DNA from: CAZDCD01 sp964503885
GTDB lineage: Bacteria > Bacteroidota > Bacteroidia > Bacteroidales > UBA10428
Length of the DNA: 64,000 nt
Direction of reading: 5' to 3'
Assembly (NCBI GenBank): GCA_964503885.1
Contig: CAZDCD010000004.1
Location: forward strand, 128,033-192,032
The notes beneath the pieces were generated by a model. It worked only from the letters and a program-made list of their open reading frames with translations, made no database searches and was not told where the DNA came from. A program made the position numbers and the translations under genes. This document shows, piece after piece, positions 35,201-42,759 of this stretch (the stretch's first letter is position 1; each line of letters starts with the position of its first letter).

Positions 35201-37000
35201 ATCAACAGATATATTGGTAAGCACTGGCTTTTCAATATACTCGATAAGCTTCTTACCTGCCTTTTTCCCTTCTTCACTGGTGGTGGCCACAAACGGCTCT
35301 CCCATTCCCGCATGAGCAAGTCCGTCGATCAGGTAACGGTTGCATGAGCTCCCGATGCCAAGGGCAAACAGGTTGGCCTTATTGAGGTTTTTACGAACCC
35401 GTATGAATGCCTCTTTTTCAAAATCGACATACCCGTCGGTCAGCACTACGAAAATTCTTGAATATCCTTCCTGCCGTTCGACTTTCAGGGCACGATCGAG
35501 TGCATCGAGAAGACGTGTACCGCCTCCGCCCGACTGCATATTCATAAAGCCTGTGCCGAGAACGATATTTGCTTTGGTGGCCGGTCTTGATTCGTTCCAC
35601 ATCATGGCGTTTCCCGCGGCAAAGGTGAGTATATTAAACCGGTCGCGGGGACCTAGTTTATCCAGCAGCTCTTTCATAACCGATTTTGAAACCTCGAGCG
35701 GAAATCCATGCATCGACCCGGAGACATCTACAACAAATATGTATTCACGGGGAGGGATATCTTCAAGTGATGGGGCTTTGGGAGGTTCCATCATAAGCAG
35801 GAAAAAATTTTCGTCCCCGTTTTCATGAATAAGGATACCTGATTCCACCTTGCCTCCCCGGAGACCATACCTAAGGATAAAATCCCTGTTCCCACCGTAA
35901 ATTTCGCTTTCACTCAGCATTACCCGTGCGCGGTTCTGACCGGTGAACATCGATTTGATCTCATGGCTGGGGCAATAGATTTGCTGAATGGGAATGCCTG
36001 CATTAACATTCACACGGATATTGAATAAGTAGTCCGGGCTTTCCCCCTCATGAAGGTAAGGGTTTGACACCCACTGCTCACTGGCGTTCTCCTTCGTATC
36101 CGGGGTTTCGGAATACCGGGGTCCTACAACTGTGGGGTATACAAATTCATAAATGCCGTCAAGCGATTCAAGCAATTCGGTATAGCTGAGTTCAACAACT
36201 ATCGTATCGCCCGGCAATATATTGGCCACATTCATCTGAAATACATTGGGCCTGTTCTGTTCGAGCAGCGTGGCCGTCTTTCCCTGGGCCTTTGCTGTCT
36301 CGTATTCTGCCCTTGCCTGGTTTCTTTCCCTGATTTTTGCTTTCAGAATGCGTTCGCCGATACGCATATTCATGGCATAAACAGCAGATCTGACCGATCC
36401 CGGGAAGATGTATATCGCCTCCAGAGTGTTTTTCCCTTCGTTGATATATACCTGTGTAACTTTTACATCGGCGATGACTCCGGCGATATTCACCTCAGCA
36501 GATGTCGATTTTAGCGGCATCCTGTCGGTTTCCGGCTGATCGCTCTCAATGAAAAAATAAGGCGACAGGGTTTTTCCGGGATTGTTAGGTATGGTATGCC
36601 TGAATATTTTTGGCGGTTGCTCTGCCTGTAAAATTTCTGAATTTACCTGGGTCAGGGCTGTGTCTTTCGGGGAATCCTGTTTTTTCCGAGTTTCCTTTTT
36701 TTCCGGTGGTGCAACTACTACCTCTTCGGAAAGATACCCCACAAAAGAAATGACCAGCGTGGAGCCTACCGGGGCTTCTATGGCATAATACCCGTTCACA
36801 TCGGTGACTGTACCAGTTGCCGTTCCTTTAATGACTATATTGACACCCGGAATGGGTATACCTGTTTCGTCCCTCAGGATACCGCTCATCAGCCGTGTTT
36901 CCTGGCCGGTAAGCCCGGTACCAGAAAGAACAAGCAGGATAGGAAGCAGCAGCATAAAGCGGCCGGTACTGCTTCGTAGGATAGTAACGCGTGTTTTCAT
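32276..37000 (-). CDS. VIT-vWA-TonB receptor (SusC-like) fusion protein
   Basis: A single 1574-residue reading frame with an unusual domain order. A signal peptide ends near residue 33. A carboxypeptidase-regulatory-like domain covers about 36-95 (GIPIPGVNIVIKGT...TDVNGYY). A VIT domain covers about 150-280 (IADVKVTQVYIN, IFPG). A vWA domain covers about 418-590 with an intact MIDAS: DVSGS (425-429), a GGGGTRL threonine (T495) and TDG (521-523). The usual post-vWA segment ends near YTSFIAVD (721-728). Then come a TonB plug (about 786-915, LDEVLVIGYGTQRR to NGVIYITTKNGR) and a SusC-like barrel ending in LEIKF. The barrel part is about 650 residues, shorter than most SusC proteins. No SusD gene is adjacent. 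Likely an outer-membrane receptor with an adhesive or ligand-binding periplasmic or surface head. Confidence 0.85.
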   Translation of the reverse strand: MKTRVTILRSSTGRFMLLLPILLVLSGTGLTGQETRLMSGILRDETGIPIPGVNIVIKGTATGTVTDVNGYYAIEAPVGSTLVISFVGYLSEEVVVAPPEKKETRKKQDSPKDTALTQVNSEILQAEQPPKIFRHTIPNNPGKTLSPYFFIESDQPETDRMPLKSTSAEVNIAGVIADVKVTQVYINEGKNTLEAIYIFPGSVRSAVYAMNMRIGERILKAKIRERNQARAEYETAKAQGKTATLLEQNRPNVFQMNVANILPGDTIVVELSYTELLESLDGIYEFVYPTVVGPRYSETPDTKENASEQWVSNPYLHEGESPDYLFNIRVNVNAGIPIQQIYCPSHEIKSMFTGQNRARVMLSESEIYGGNRDFILRYGLRGGKVESGILIHENGDENFFLLMMEPPKAPSLEDIPPREYIFVVDVSGSMHGFPLEVSKSVMKELLDKLGPRDRFNILTFAAGNAMMWNESRPATKANIVLGTGFMNMQSGGGGTRLLDALDRALKVERQEGYSRIFVVLTDGYVDFEKEAFIRVRKNLNKANLFALGIGSSCNRYLIDGLAHAGMGEPFVATTSEEGKKAGKKLIEYIEKPVLTNISVDFGDFQAYDFEPASIPDVFAKRSIILFGKYRGNSQGKITVRGYSGANEYTKAFNLEDATSENNQALRYLWARNRVRYLDDFAQYYTNSQYRGYDNAGNTPNTPDRVSEITRLGLKYNILTQYTSFIAVDSIIRRTEGKISTIKQPLPLPTGVSDYAVGDHKSMRNANASSTTSADLSISMMPSVESLDEVLVIGYGTQRRTDVTGTVSSVTSSELLNSLNLQQALQGRVSGLQVVNNDGSPGGGVTVRIRGNSSLMGSQDPLVVINGVTVSGLENPETSPLASINPADIESVQVLKDASSTAIFGSRAANGVIYITTKNGRAGKRQLSVETGFGISSKSASTGTDSRNPVWYDNLLRTGTMEYVNLGAQKGTHKHSYLVSLRYDHEKGILIGSGMRRYTGNANFSHSLFHKFLDINAYVLSGYATVHDFLVDTPVTSEFTPAAVERSIYNVYGKTDANLRLPLEGLQFKNSFSGSLVNRHASYVNNLLPVSFVSFMNDNLRSGSMAVNTGFTYEKYFNNTWIRATAFYESAWYDQKYNSNGLAENEELFGYPADPFVNSYPVSSFLARLNFSQNDKYIFTATTRRDASQRFKTGNKQIVLPSFACAWRIGNEPFLSRLYWLSDLKLRFSWGYTGNSRLPYYPASMLISVTGDHSIIPVLGENPELMWEKTRQTGLGVDLSALNSRINLTLDLFSHETSNMYYLTPVEHTEQVCIWSNAGDFTNKGLDIDLQACILNSGDYTLKASLNFALNRTKITRLTDGKGLNPERESVQGIIAGQQFRTGDPLGVYYGYSIDHIDYEDHMIYYADMNNDGTVNGSDKTALAFTSPKWYGGATLSGAYKNVECTAVLRYTYGNNVLHYNEVVRKVYDYHDNISGSREPVLNNLYVEPGSFLKLSRVSLKYTFFKNTFKVAGPEAMSVTLTAGNLFTLSRYSGQDPEFNNWTYREREVSALLPGVDREYYPVSRTYLISLEIKF

Positions 37001-37119
37001 GATACGGATGTTTTGGTTTCACTCATGAGAGTGCTGCCAAAACCCGTACCCCCAAAAAACCGGCAGATTATTTTCAGTCTACTGATATTTGCCGGGACGG
37101 CATAGTTGCTGAAAAGCGG

Positions 37120-37935
37120 CTATTCTTTCCCAGTATCGCTCATAAACCGCTTTTTCAGCGCCGACATATCTTTTTTCAGTCCCGCCACTGTTTTTAACAA
37201 CTCATCCTGTGGTATCATGGGATCGGGAATTTCCGAGCAGATATAATGCACGAATTTCCATATCTCTTTCACATCGCTAATGGCCACATCGTAAGGATCG
37301 TAAACCGGATTTAACGAATACAGCCTCAGTTTTTGTTCCTTATCGATGAGGTTTTCGACAACCTTAAACACAATGCCGTCATCAAGGGTAAGGATGATAT
37401 ATCCCTGGCCTGTAATCACCGATTCCCAGTTCTGCACAAACTCACCGGTAACCCATGCTTTGTTGGGAATGGGCAACATGGAGTCACCACTCAGCTGAAA
37501 CGTCCTGTATTTTTTTTGCCGGGAAAGAAACGGCAACTGAAAGACAGGAAGTTCACCGATAAATTCGGGATCGGCAAAGCCGGTTTTATATCCGGCTTTT
37601 GCCTTTTCATTCACCAGCTCGATATTGTCTTCATTTTGTTTGTTCACTGTGGTGGCGAGTACCCTCAGGTTGCTTCCCCTGATGTATACATCGCCTCCCC
37701 TTTCGAGTTGGGAGAACTGGCTTTCGGAAAGCCGGGAGAGGTCGACCTGGAGCAGCGTATCGATAGCGATGCCGTAATACTTCGAAAAAACGATCAGTGC
37801 CTGTACGGTGGGTTGACTGACCTCGTTTTCATAACCGCTCAGTGTGGAACGTTTCATGCCCATGGCAAACGCTACTTCGTCCTGTGTGCGCTTGCGGCGT
37901 TTTCGTAACAGTTTGATGTTGGTGTTGAAGTACAT
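37120..37935 (-). CDS. XRE-family repressor with S24 (LexA/CI-like) peptidase domain
   Basis: A 271-residue regulator. The N-terminal helix-turn-helix covers about 5-60 (RKRRKRTQDEVAFAMGMKRSTLSGYEN). The C-terminal S24-like domain has the serine in SGDSM (S152) and the lysine in IVFKVV (K191). An Ala-Gly pair in EKAKAGY (A114-G115) is where LexA and CI cut themselves after RecA activation. This suggests a damage-responsive repressor. It is divergent from dinB, with a perfect 9-base inverted repeat between them. The C-terminal tail after residue 230 is helical and of unknown role. Confidence 0.88.
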   Translation of the reverse strand: MYFNTNIKLLRKRRKRTQDEVAFAMGMKRSTLSGYENEVSQPTVQALIVFSKYYGIAIDTLLQVDLSRLSESQFSQLERGGDVYIRGSNLRVLATTVNKQNEDNIELVNEKAKAGYKTGFADPEFIGELPVFQLPFLSRQKKYRTFQLSGDSMLPIPNKAWVTGEFVQNWESVITGQGYIILTLDDGIVFKVVENLIDKEQKLRLYSLNPVYDPYDVAISDVKEIWKFVHYICSEIPDPMIPQDELLKTVAGLKKDMSALKKRFMSDTGKE

Positions 37936-38292
37936 GACTTTTTTATATTTTTTTGGCTGTTCATTCTATCCTTTGCTGCTAAATAAAATTTTACCACAAA
38001 GGCGTCGAAGTAAATTCTCAAAGGCGCACAAAGGATTTTATAATATAATCCTTTTGATTCTGTTTTTTAAATGTTGTACGTTGAAATTAACCAATAGTCC
38101 GAGTGGTTAAGTGTTTTTTACAAAAATCCTGATGTCTTGAAAAAAGTGCATCCACATCCCATTTTTTTATAAAAAATTGCTTAATTTGTAATCAGTAAAT
38201 TTGATTATAAAATAATCAAAAGTAAACTATTTTTTTGAAAAACAAAAAAATATTCATCAATTGTAGTCAACTCACGATAAAAAATTTTAGTA
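37936..38292. other. Divergent intergenic region between S24 regulator and dinB
   Basis: AT-rich region of 357 bases. It holds a degenerate short repeat near 37993-38034 (CACAAAGGCG...AAAGGCGCACAAAGG), a form seen in many Bacteroidota intergenic regions, and the candidate operator at 38200-38220. A stretch at 38096-38110 resembles a tRNA D-arm but has no cloverleaf around it. I see no gene. Confidence 0.5.
38200..38220. promoter_or_regulatory. Candidate operator of the S24 regulator
   Basis: Perfect inverted repeat TTTGATTAT - AAA - ATAATCAAA. A second overlapping pair, TAATCA and TGATTA, starts at 38189. It lies 73 bases before the dinB start and 265 bases from the regulator start, so if used it would act mainly on dinB. 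Confidence 0.5.
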
Positions 38293-39450
38293 ATGCTTAA
38301 CAGCATTAACAACCATATTACCCACCTCGATCTCGACACCTTTTTTGTGTCGGTGGAGAGGCTGATCAACAGCAGCCTGAACGGGAAGCCTGTGATCATA
38401 GGGGGTGCAAGCGACCGCGGTGTGGTGGCCAGCTGCAGCTACGAAGCCAGGCAATTTGGCGTGCATTCGGCCATGCCCATGAGAATGGCACGCATCCTTT
38501 GTCCCGATGCCACCTTTGTGCGGGGCGATATGGAGCTGTACAGCAAATATTCAGGCATGGTCACGGATGTTATTGCCGAAAAGGCCCCCGTTTACGAAAA
38601 GGCGTCTGTTGACGAGCACTATATCGATATCACCGGCATGGACCGGTTTTTCGGATGCATGCAGTGGACACGCGAGCTCAGGCAGTCGATCATCAGGGAG
38701 ACCGGGTTGCCCGTATCCCTGGGGTTATCGGTGAACAAAACAGTGGCCAAGATCGCTACCGGGGAAGCCAAGCCCAACGGAGAAAAAGAGGTGCCGGGAA
38801 TGCTGGTGAAACCTTTTCTCCATCCGCTGTCGATCAAAAAAATTCCCATGATCGGGGACAAGACCTACCATATGCTGCGGTCGATGGGAATAGCCACCAT
38901 AGGCACCCTGAGCATGATACCCCTGGAAATGATGGAAAAGGTGCTGGGCAAAAACGGGATTATCCTCTGGAAAAAAGCCAACGGTATAGATCAGGCCCCC
39001 GTGCAGCCTTATTCGGAGCAAAAATCGATAAGCGCTGAACGTACTTTCGATCAGGACACTACCGATGTGGCCATGCTGAATGAAAAGCTGGTATGCATGG
39101 TGGAGAGGATCGCCTTTGACCTGAGAAAAGAGCAGAAGCTCACTTCGTGTGTGACGGTGAAGATCCGGTATTCCAATTTCGACACCCATACGCTGCAAAA
39201 ACGCATCCCCTACACATCGTTCGATCACAAGCTGATCGGGGTTGCCAAAGAGCTTTTTCAGCGACTTTACCAGCGCAGGATGCTTATCCGGCTGATCGGG
39301 GTAAGGTTCAGTCACCTTATCCAGGGAACCGAACAGCTGAATCTTTTTGAAGATACCTCGGAATCGATGCGGCTTTACCAGACGCTCGACAGGTTGAAAA
39401 AACGGTACGGGAAAGGTGCGGTGATCAGGGCAGTGGGAATGAGAGAGTGA
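38293..39450 (+). CDS. dinB: Y-family DNA polymerase IV
   Basis: A 385-residue error-prone translesion polymerase. Metal-binding residues are D13 (HLDLDTFF) and D107-E108 in SVDEHYIDIT; most relatives have Ala where H109 stands. The sequence runs through the palm, fingers and little-finger domains. A beta-clamp-binding motif QLNLF is at 348-352, followed by 33 further residues instead of ending the protein, as is common in Bacteroidota. The gene is divergent from the S24 regulator and is likely induced by DNA damage. The local base composition is more GC-rich than the intergenic DNA before it. Confidence 0.95.
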   Translation: MLNSINNHITHLDLDTFFVSVERLINSSLNGKPVIIGGASDRGVVASCSYEARQFGVHSAMPMRMARILCPDATFVRGDMELYSKYSGMVTDVIAEKAPVYEKASVDEHYIDITGMDRFFGCMQWTRELRQSIIRETGLPVSLGLSVNKTVAKIATGEAKPNGEKEVPGMLVKPFLHPLSIKKIPMIGDKTYHMLRSMGIATIGTLSMIPLEMMEKVLGKNGIILWKKANGIDQAPVQPYSEQKSISAERTFDQDTTDVAMLNEKLVCMVERIAFDLRKEQKLTSCVTVKIRYSNFDTHTLQKRIPYTSFDHKLIGVAKELFQRLYQRRMLIRLIGVRFSHLIQGTEQLNLFEDTSESMRLYQTLDRLKKRYGKGAVIRAVGMRE

Positions 39451-39570
39451 GGGTGAGGATGGAGGGAAGAAGATACTGAGGAATGTGGATGTTAAGTAAT
39501 CAGTGATCGAAAACCGGTAACCGGTAAAAGTCCATTCGCCGTAACAGTAGGTTCCTTGCAATGACAGTAG

Positions 39571-39632
39571 ACAATTGAATCTAAGCTGAATGCTGTTTCA
39601 ATTGTAATACTAAATATGCATGCCGCATGCAT
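39571..39632. repeat. Two consecutive inverted repeats between dinB and the GNAT gene
   Basis: First pair: ACAATTGAA (39571-39579) and TTCAATTGT (39597-39605), perfect arms 17 bases apart. Second pair: ATGCATGC (39616-39623) and GCATGCAT (39625-39632), perfect arms around one base. They could form successive hairpins in a dinB transcript or be protein-binding sites in front of the GNAT gene. There is no T run. Confidence 0.5.
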
Positions 39633-39670
39633 TATCCAGCATCCGGTATCAAATAGTATCAATCCTTTAT

Positions 39671-39678
39671 TACTTTTG
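39671..39678 (+). promoter_or_regulatory. Candidate -7 promoter box (TACTTTTG) for the GNAT gene
   Basis: Exact TAnnTTTG match, 15 bases before the ATG at 39693 and 60 before the ATG at 39738. The short distance to the first ATG leaves little leader, which favours the second start. Confidence 0.45.
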
Positions 39679-39692
39679 CAGTATTCATTCAT

Positions 39693-40541
39693 ATGAGGAT
39701 CTTTAAGACGATCATTGTTCATCAGCGATTTACAGAAATGGAAATAAGGCCAATCAGGTATAAGGAAATACCGCTTACAGGCGACTTACCCCCGCCGGAA
39801 TGGCAAATCGACCTGAGTGCGGTTTATGGGTTCCATTTTGGCGAGCCCTATTTCCATGCCGTCGTGGCCATAGCGGACGGGGTAATTGCAGGTACCGGTA
39901 TGGCGATCCTGAACGGGGATGCTGCCTGGCTTGGGACCATTATCGTCAGGGAAGCGTTTCGGAGACAGGGTCTCGGAAGCCAAATAACCCGCAACCTGAT
40001 CGGGTGGTCGGAAAAAAACGGCAGCCGGAAGATTATCCTGGTTGCATCGGACATGGGAAAACCGGTATACGAAAAGCTGGGATTCAGGCAAAGCATGTAT
40101 TACCTGGTCTATGAAGGAGGTAAGACGTTGCCTGCATCACCAAAAAGCCCGGTCAGGAAAATGACAGAAAAAGATCTTGATGAGGTGTATTCCATGGATA
40201 AGATCGCATCAGGAGAAGACAGGTCAGCAATCCTGAAGAAAACCTGGAAAACCGGATTCACCTGTGTTGCCGGTACCGCAATTGCCGGTTACTATCTGCC
40301 TGATTTCGGCAGGGGACTGATCATAGCTACCGGTGAAACCGCTGGAAGTGAGTTGCTGGCATTCAGATTTGAACGGGACAAGAGAAACATCGTCATCCCG
40401 GAATCCAATACAGCAGCGAAAGAATTCCTGGAGGCGAACAGTTTCAGCGAGAGCAGAAAATTCCCGAGAATGTACCTGGATTCCGAAGTATCCTGGAGGC
40501 AGGATATGATCTTTTGCAGGGGATCGGGGTACCTCGGGTAA
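39693..40541 (+). CDS. GNAT-family acetyltransferase, two-domain
   Basis: A 282-residue protein (267 if it starts at the ATG at 39738, MEIRPIRYKEI). The first half is a canonical GNAT domain: a VIAGTGMAIL strand, LGTIIVREAFRRQGLGSQ with the acetyl-CoA pyrophosphate loop, then a YEKLGFRQS end. The second half (about 150-280) repeats a degenerate GNAT-like fold (RKMTEKDLDEVYSMD, then FLEANSFSESRKFPRMYL). Two-domain GNATs of this type acetylate small molecules; the substrate is unknown. Monocistronic, following the hairpins downstream of dinB. Confidence 0.85.
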   Translation: MRIFKTIIVHQRFTEMEIRPIRYKEIPLTGDLPPPEWQIDLSAVYGFHFGEPYFHAVVAIADGVIAGTGMAILNGDAAWLGTIIVREAFRRQGLGSQITRNLIGWSEKNGSRKIILVASDMGKPVYEKLGFRQSMYYLVYEGGKTLPASPKSPVRKMTEKDLDEVYSMDKIASGEDRSAILKKTWKTGFTCVAGTAIAGYYLPDFGRGLIIATGETAGSELLAFRFERDKRNIVIPESNTAAKEFLEANSFSESRKFPRMYLDSEVSWRQDMIFCRGSGYLG

Positions 40542-40748
40542 GGAAATTCCTTCATAGAAGCGATTCCGCTCAGCAATGGAACTATGAGTCTTCATCTAAG
40601 GTTTGGCCTTCCGGAAGAAGGAAAAAAACAGTCCGTCGGATTTTACCCTTTCCGGCAGTAGATTGTTATTTTTATAGAGACGAACCATTTGCGATCATTT
40701 TCCTGAACGTTGGGTTTGTTTACGGATTGACCTTAAAATGATAAACCA

Positions 40749-42029
40749 ATGAGAATACGATTGAAAATCTTTACTGGTGTTGTGTTTTCGGTTCTGTCAC
40801 TGCCCGGAAAGGCCCAGGTTGCTGAAAACTTTGAAGTGGTTGCCTGGCGTGGATTTGCCGATGCAGCCATAACCTACACCTTTGATGATGCCACATCAAA
40901 CCAGTATACAGTGGCTATTCCTATGTTCAATGAATTTGATTTTGATGCCACTTTTTTTCCGGTGATCAACTGGTCTCCCAACTGGACTGCCTTCCAGAAT
41001 GCCGTTAATCAGGGGCATGAGATCGGAAGCCATTCAGTTAGCCACACCGATCTCAGTACGCTTTCTTTAACAGCCCAGGAGAGCGAACTGAAAGATTCAC
41101 AGGAAGATATCGATGAACATATTACGGGACAGAAATGCCTTACCCTGGCGTACCCGTTTTGCATTCCGGGGAATGATTCCCTTTGTGAAAAATACTACAT
41201 AGCCGCCCGGAATTGCCATGGGCATATCGAAAAAACCACGCCGGACGATTTCTACAGCATCAGTTCGATCACCTGCGGCAGCCTCGGTTCGGTCAAGCTT
41301 GCAGCAGATTTCAGGAACAGGGCAGATACGGCGGCAGTATCAGCAGGATGGGTCGTCTATCTTATTCACGGTATCGACAGCGACGGGGGCTTTTCACCGT
41401 TGTCTTCAACCGAACTTCGCGCAAGCCTTGAATACCTCGATGCCAACAGGGCCAGGTTCTGGGTATCGACCTTTGGTAATGTCGTCCGTTATATCCGTGA
41501 AAGAAACGCTGCATCGGTTACCGAGTTGGAAGCTACCACTGAGGCTGTGAGATTTGAAGTTACTGATACCCTGGATAACAGCATATACAATGTTCCGCTG
41601 ACCATCCGTATGCTGCTTCCCGGCGACTGGGTTTCTGCCGATGCCATACAAAACGGTCTTCCCCTGGAAACACGGATCGAACATATGAATACCACCAATT
41701 ACATCATTATTGATGCCACACCGGACGGTGGAGATATTATCGTGACCAGACGCCTGGCTTCCGGTACAGGAAATACAGGGATGGAGGACAACCCGGCCAC
41801 CATTCACATTTGGACCACACAGGAAAACATCGTGTTCACCGTTCCGGAAACGGCTGATACCGGGTATACCGGATATTTATACGACCTGAACGGAAAAGAA
41901 ATTGTTCATGTTCATTTACGGAACCATACTAACGGCATGATCAGCAAAAAAAGCATCGATCAGGGGATTTATATCCTGCGGCTTACCGATGGCAGAAGAT
42001 CTTATTCACAGCAGATCACAGTGCCGTAA
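40749..42029 (+). CDS. Secreted polysaccharide deacetylase with T9SS sorting domain
   Basis: A 426-residue exported protein. Signal peptide 1-22. The NodB/CE4 deacetylase domain (about 30-260) shows the catalytic Asp-Asp in TYTFDDATS and the metal-binding His pair in EIGSHSVSHTDLS, with AYPFC further on. Residues about 260-340 form a beta domain. The last 80 residues (YLYDLNGKEIVHV ... GIYILRLTDG) are a T9SS type A sorting domain. It should remove acetyl groups from a polysaccharide outside the cell. The gene starts 207 bases after the GNAT gene. Confidence 0.85.
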   Translation: MRIRLKIFTGVVFSVLSLPGKAQVAENFEVVAWRGFADAAITYTFDDATSNQYTVAIPMFNEFDFDATFFPVINWSPNWTAFQNAVNQGHEIGSHSVSHTDLSTLSLTAQESELKDSQEDIDEHITGQKCLTLAYPFCIPGNDSLCEKYYIAARNCHGHIEKTTPDDFYSISSITCGSLGSVKLAADFRNRADTAAVSAGWVVYLIHGIDSDGGFSPLSSTELRASLEYLDANRARFWVSTFGNVVRYIRERNAASVTELEATTEAVRFEVTDTLDNSIYNVPLTIRMLLPGDWVSADAIQNGLPLETRIEHMNTTNYIIIDATPDGGDIIVTRRLASGTGNTGMEDNPATIHIWTTQENIVFTVPETADTGYTGYLYDLNGKEIVHVHLRNHTNGMISKKSIDQGIYILRLTDGRRSYSQQITVP

Positions 42030-42047
42030 CCATATCTTTGTTGTCAA

Positions 42048-42076
42048 GGTTATTTACCCTTTGATGGAAAATAACC
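42048..42076. repeat. Inverted repeat after the deacetylase gene
   Basis: Perfect 8-base arms GGTTATTT and AAATAACC, 13 bases apart, starting 18 bases after the stop codon. It may be a weak terminator, but no T run follows. Confidence 0.35.
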
Positions 42077-42256
42077 TCCTGCTTACCAACTTAATTTTAC
42101 GAAGTTCGTATACCCATCGTATTTTATCCCCTGGTCTTAAATTCTCCACCCCTCCAATGACACAATTTAGGGTAAACCCCCTGCATATGTTTTTTGGTGT
42201 TCATTGAAAAAAATCATAAAAACGAACATATCGGAACACTTATCATTTGATTAAAA

Positions 42257-42754
42257 ATGCGACTCAAAAAAGAAAAAATAGTTGTATTGCTCCTGATTTG
42301 TCTGGGATCAACCAGACTACAGGCGCAGGAAGCAGTTACTGCTTCAGGAGGTAATTCTTCAGGCAGCGGGGGTTCGATAAGCTATTCAGCCGGACAGGTA
42401 TTTTACACTACGAGCACCGAAACAACCGGTTCTGTAATACAGGGAGTACAACTGCCTTATGAAATTTCAGCATTAACAGGTATCGAAGAAGCCAGGGACA
42501 TTAACCTTTATTTTACAGCTTATCCCAATCCTGTAAACGACTTTCTGATACTAAAAGTTGATACTCCGTTCACGGGTAAATCCCGGTTATTAAGCTATGA
42601 GCTTTTCGATATGAATGGTGCGCTTCTGGTAAGCAAAAAAATTGAACAAAGCGAATCGGTAATCCCTATGGAATACCTTATCCCGTCAACTTATATTCTT
42701 AAAGTTTCAGAAAATAGCAGGGAAGTGAAAATATTCAAGATAATTAAAAATTAA
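42257..42754 (+). CDS. Small secreted T9SS cargo protein
   Basis: A 165-residue protein with a signal peptide (VVLLLICLGSTRLQAQ), a Gly/Ser-rich strand region (SGGNSSGSGGSISYSAGQ, ending QGVQLPYEI) and a type A T9SS C-terminal domain (YPNPVNDFLIL ... YELFDMNG ... YILKVSENSREVKIFKI). The first part matches a short module that many Bacteroidota place in front of sorting domains. It precedes the 990-residue repeat protein by 5 bases, so the two are co-transcribed and may act together. Function unknown. Confidence 0.8.
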   Translation: MRLKKEKIVVLLLICLGSTRLQAQEAVTASGGNSSGSGGSISYSAGQVFYTTSTETTGSVIQGVQLPYEISALTGIEEARDINLYFTAYPNPVNDFLILKVDTPFTGKSRLLSYELFDMNGALLVSKKIEQSESVIPMEYLIPSTYILKVSENSREVKIFKIIKN

Positions 42755-42759
42755 GCACC

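Noticed and set aside
38096..38110. Sequence resembling a tRNA-Leu/Ser D-arm (CCGAGTGGTTAAGTG)
   Set aside because: No matching acceptor stem, anticodon arm or T-arm around it; no cloverleaf can be drawn.
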